A stretch of DNA of 64,000 nucleotides from Halococcoides cellulosivorans (lineage in GTDB: Archaea > Halobacteriota > Halobacteria > Halobacteriales > Haloarculaceae): positions 186,001 through 250,000 of the forward strand of contig NZ_CP028858.1 of assembly GCF_003058365.1 (NCBI RefSeq), read 5' to 3'. Shown here in pieces: positions 61,858-64,000 of the stretch. Both the position numbers and the translations under genes were made by a program. Every line of letters starts with the position of its first letter. Position 1 is the first letter of the stretch. A model generated the notes under the pieces. The model ran no database searches. It was given only the letters and a program-made list of their open reading frames with translations, and was not told the origin of the DNA.

Positions 61858-62622
61858 ATGCCGTCGATTGTCGATGCCGCGTGGGTGGAGGCAAACGATC
61901 CGGTCGTGATCGACGTCCGCGAGTCGTGGGCGTACGACGCACTCGGACACGTCCCCGGCGCGGTGAACGTCCCCTTCGAGACGATTCGGTCGGGCGAACG
62001 CGGCGCGGGCGACATGCTCCCCGACCGTGCGGACTGGATCGCACAGATGCGCGCCGCGGGACTCCGGACCGACCGTGACCTCGTCGCGTACGACGACGAC
62101 CACGGGGTCTTCGCCGCCCGACTGCTGGTGACGGCGCTCCTCTTCGGGCACCCGCCCGACCGGCTGCACCTGCTGGACGGCGATTTCAGCGCGTGGCAAC
62201 GCGACTGGCCCGTGAGCGAGGAGTGCCCGTCCCCCGATTCCACCGACTACGACCCCGACCCACCAGTGGCGACGCCGTTGATCGGCCGGGCGGGCGTCCG
62301 TTCGGCGGTCGAGAACGACGTGACGATCGTCGACACGCGCACGCGCGAAGAGTTCGACGACGGCCACATCCCGGGTGCGATCCACCTCGACTGGCGTGAC
62401 CTCGTCGACGACGAGACCCGTGGCGTGCGCGCGCCCGAGGAGATCCGAGCGGTCCTCGCTGATCGCGACATCGCCCTCGACGATCGGATCGTGCTGTACT
62501 GTAACACCGCACGCCGGATCAGCCACACCTACCTCGTGCTGTGCGAGATGGGGGCCGCCGACGTCGCCTTTTACGAGGGAAGTCTGACAGACTGGGAGGC
62601 CGCGGGCGAGCGCATCGAGTAG
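61858..62622 (+). CDS. Tandem rhodanese sulfurtransferase
   Basis: 254 residues starting 'MPSIVDAAWVEANDPVVIDV'. There are two rhodanese domains (about 1-125 and 135-254). The N-terminal one has 'DLVAYDDDHGVFAARLLVTA', with Asp where the catalytic Cys belongs, so it is inactive. The C-terminal one keeps 'RIVLYCNTARRISHTYLVLC' with the active-loop Cys. This active/inactive pairing is normal for thiosulfate or 3-mercaptopyruvate sulfurtransferases. It transfers sulfane sulfur to a thiol acceptor. It is 62 bases after gatB and may be read through from it. Confidence 0.93.
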   Translation: MPSIVDAAWVEANDPVVIDVRESWAYDALGHVPGAVNVPFETIRSGERGAGDMLPDRADWIAQMRAAGLRTDRDLVAYDDDHGVFAARLLVTALLFGHPPDRLHLLDGDFSAWQRDWPVSEECPSPDSTDYDPDPPVATPLIGRAGVRSAVENDVTIVDTRTREEFDDGHIPGAIHLDWRDLVDDETRGVRAPEEIRAVLADRDIALDDRIVLYCNTARRISHTYLVLCEMGAADVAFYEGSLTDWEAAGERIE

Positions 62623-62872
62623 CCCCGCATGTCGGTCTGGTGGGTACTGCCCCGTCGAGTCTTGTGGGGGGTCGGTCACAGGGAGCGTACCGGATCGCGT
62701 GTCGTGCCCGACGACTCGTCGATCTGCCGATCGTTCGGGCGGTTTTCGCGACGAGAGCAACTGGTCGACCGTCGATGTGGGCCCGTTTGCGGGCGTTTAG
62801 GGCGGCCTAATCGAGCACGTATGAATATCACGGTCTACCCAATATTTTCTCAAGGCCTGGGAAGCCGCCGCC

Positions 62873-62883
62873 CATCTTTACGC
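62873..62883 (+). promoter_or_regulatory. TATA box of the NuoE-like gene
   Basis: 'catctttacgc' is centred about 26 bases before the ATG at 62904. The upstream gap (62623-62872) has another AT island 'caatattttctc' at 62840-62851 and no gene. Confidence 0.55.
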
Positions 62884-62903
62884 AGTCTGCCGAATGAACA
62901 CAT

Positions 62904-63473
62904 ATGGAGGCCCTGGAGCGCGTTCAACGGTCAGTCCAGGGCGGTGACGGCCCGCGTCACGACCGCGAGAGCGGCGTGATTCCCGCCGACGCCGGCCTGG
63001 ATTCGGTCTGTGACGACGAAATCGAGACCGTCGAGGCGATTCTCGACGGGTATCCCGCACGGACCGAGAGCATCATTCCCGCACTGCAGGACGTACAGGA
63101 CGAATACGGCTACATCCCGCGGTTCGCGATGGAACTGATCGCCAGCGAGTGCGACTCGACGATGGCCCACGTGTACGGCACGACGTCGTTTTACTCGCAG
63201 TTCTATCTCGAACCACGGGGCGATCACACCATCAAGGTCTGTACCGGGACGGCCTGTCACGTTCAGGGTGCCGACGAGGTCTCGGAGTCGTTCTGTGACG
63301 AACTCGACGTCGACCTCGAAGAGATCACCGAGGACGGCACCTTCACCGTGAGCCACGTCCGGTGTATCGGCGCGTGCAGCCTCGCGGTCGCCGTGATGGT
63401 CGGAGACGAGGTGTACGGCGACGTCGAACCAGACGGTGTCGACGATATCATCGAGGAGTACCGCGACTCATGA
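62904..63473 (+). CDS. NuoE-like [2Fe-2S] subunit
   Basis: 189 residues starting 'MEALERVQRSVQGGDGPRHD'. After a polar leader, the helical domain has 'IPALQDVQDEYGYIPRFAME' and 'TMAHVYGTTSFYSQFYLEPR'. The thioredoxin-like domain follows with the four cluster cysteines: 'VCTGTACHVQGA' (C-x4-C) and 'VRCIGACSLAVAVMV' (C-x3-C). This is the 24-kDa subunit of NADH dehydrogenases, NAD-linked hydrogenases and formate dehydrogenases. It overlaps the NuoF-like gene by 4 bases. Haloarchaeal complex I is generally reported to lack NuoE/F/G, so this pair probably belongs to another NAD(P)-dependent enzyme. Confidence 0.92.
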   Translation: MEALERVQRSVQGGDGPRHDRESGVIPADAGLDSVCDDEIETVEAILDGYPARTESIIPALQDVQDEYGYIPRFAMELIASECDSTMAHVYGTTSFYSQFYLEPRGDHTIKVCTGTACHVQGADEVSESFCDELDVDLEEITEDGTFTVSHVRCIGACSLAVAVMVGDEVYGDVEPDGVDDIIEEYRDS

Positions 63474-64000
63474 GTGTCACCACGTCCGCCGTCGATCGCA
63501 TCGGCTCTCGATCCGACCTGGATGCCCTCCGTCGCGAGGGCGAACGGTCGCTGTATCCCGACGACCCGAAGGTCATCGTCGGGATGTCGTCGTGTGGCCA
63601 GGCCGCCGGCGCCGACGACGTCTACGAGGCGTTCGTCGAGGCGACCGGCGACGCGGTCCGGGTGGGCAAAACCGGCTGTCTGGGCTTCTGTGACGCCGAA
63701 CCGCTGGTCGAGATCATCCAGCCAGACGGCGCGAGCGTCATCTACGAGAACGTCGAAGTGCGTGACGTCGAGACGCTCGCTGCGGCCGCGCGCGAGGGGC
63801 ATTTCCCCGAGGCCGGCCGCCTCGCGGCCCGCGACCACGCCGACTCGTGTGCTCACGACGACGATCACCCCCACATGGACGACGTCGCCTTCTACGAGTC
63901 CCAGGACCGCGTCGTCATGGGGAACTCCGGGCTGGTCGATCCGGTCTCGATCGAGGAGTACGTCGCCCGCGACGGCTTTTACGGGCTCTGGGAGACGCTC
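63470..64000 (+). CDS. NuoF-like NADH-binding subunit, N-terminal part (runs off the window)
   Basis: 177 residues are visible from the ATG at 63470 ('MSVTTSAVDRIGSRSDLDAL'). The first about 100 residues are a thioredoxin-like [2Fe-2S] domain ('VIVGMSSCGQAAGADDVYEA', 'GKTGCLGFCDAEPLVEIIQP') fused ahead of the start of the NuoF domain ('FYESQDRVVMGNSGLVDPVS', 'IEEYVARDGFYGLW'). This fusion is the HndC/HydB-like layout of NAD(P)-reducing hydrogenases and formate dehydrogenases rather than plain NuoF. The FMN, NADH and 4Fe-4S motifs should follow to the right of the window. Translationally coupled to the NuoE-like gene. Confidence 0.9.
   Translation, partial: MSVTTSAVDRIGSRSDLDALRREGERSLYPDDPKVIVGMSSCGQAAGADDVYEAFVEATGDAVRVGKTGCLGFCDAEPLVEIIQPDGASVIYENVEVRDVETLAAAAREGHFPEAGRLAARDHADSCAHDDDHPHMDDVAFYESQDRVVMGNSGLVDPVSIEEYVARDGFYGLWETL

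Overview
The window is a stretch of haloarchaeal chromosome. The DNA is GC-rich and the proteins are acidic. TFB, archaeal TATA boxes about 25-30 bases upstream of leaderless starts, PurO, deoxyhypusine synthase, MC1 chromatin protein, archaeal PheS/PheT and GatB are all present. The rRNA operon has the order 16S - tRNA-Ala(UGC) - 23S - 5S. Dockerin-type modules and a NuoE/NuoF-like pair would fit a Halorhabdus/Halapricum-like member of the Haloarculaceae, but the genus is only a guess from gene content.

Layout. 1-9.5 kb: the tail of a DR2241/CbiX-type protein, then a purA-trm112-DUF7524 minus-strand group, a winged-helix regulator converging on a large coiled-coil protein, and a secreted dockerin/beta-helix protein. 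9.5-13.3 kb: an unpaired MarR-type regulator, a small insert flanked by a duplicated 3' end of the deoxyhypusine synthase gene, then dys, a small membrane protein, a NIF3-family protein and a GNAT protein. 13.3-36.7 kb: a large surface-glycan locus. It holds a Wzx-type flippase, three GT4 and four GT2-type glycosyltransferases, one GT-C integral-membrane glycosyltransferase and an FkbM methyltransferase. It also holds two nucleotidyltransferase-fold proteins, a membrane-anchored thymidylate-kinase-like protein, an HPr-kinase-like protein, a cytosolic-looking beta-helix protein and four alkaline-phosphatase/sulfatase-superfamily enzymes. All four of those enzymes carry Thr where true sulfatases have the formylglycine Cys/Ser. 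36.9-42.7 kb: a small membrane protein, Hsp20, a Tat-type PQQ beta-propeller lipoprotein, a radical SAM protein and an AglD-like glycosyltransferase/flippase fusion. 42.9-54.5 kb: mostly information processing and housekeeping genes (tfb, an RFC small subunit paralogue, purO, pheST, MC1, pyrD), plus a group of three secreted or membrane-anchored proteins. Two of the three share one extracellular domain, and one of those two is fused to a cytoplasmic winged helix. 54.5-60.2 kb: the rRNA operon with tandem promoter modules, long processing stems and a terminator hairpin; no tRNA-Cys follows 5S. 60.3-64 kb: gatB, a double rhodanese, NuoE-like and the start of NuoF-like, which runs off the end.

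How it fits together. The glycan locus looks able to assemble a lipid-linked or free polysaccharide (GTs), move it across the membrane (flippase, GT-C enzyme, AglD-like protein) and decorate it. The combination of kinase-like, nucleotidyltransferase-like and Thr-type phosphotransferase-like proteins suggests phosphate-containing decorations rather than sulfate removal. This is an inference, and it is the best candidate here for an undescribed pathway. No transposase, integrase or CRISPR array was recognised.
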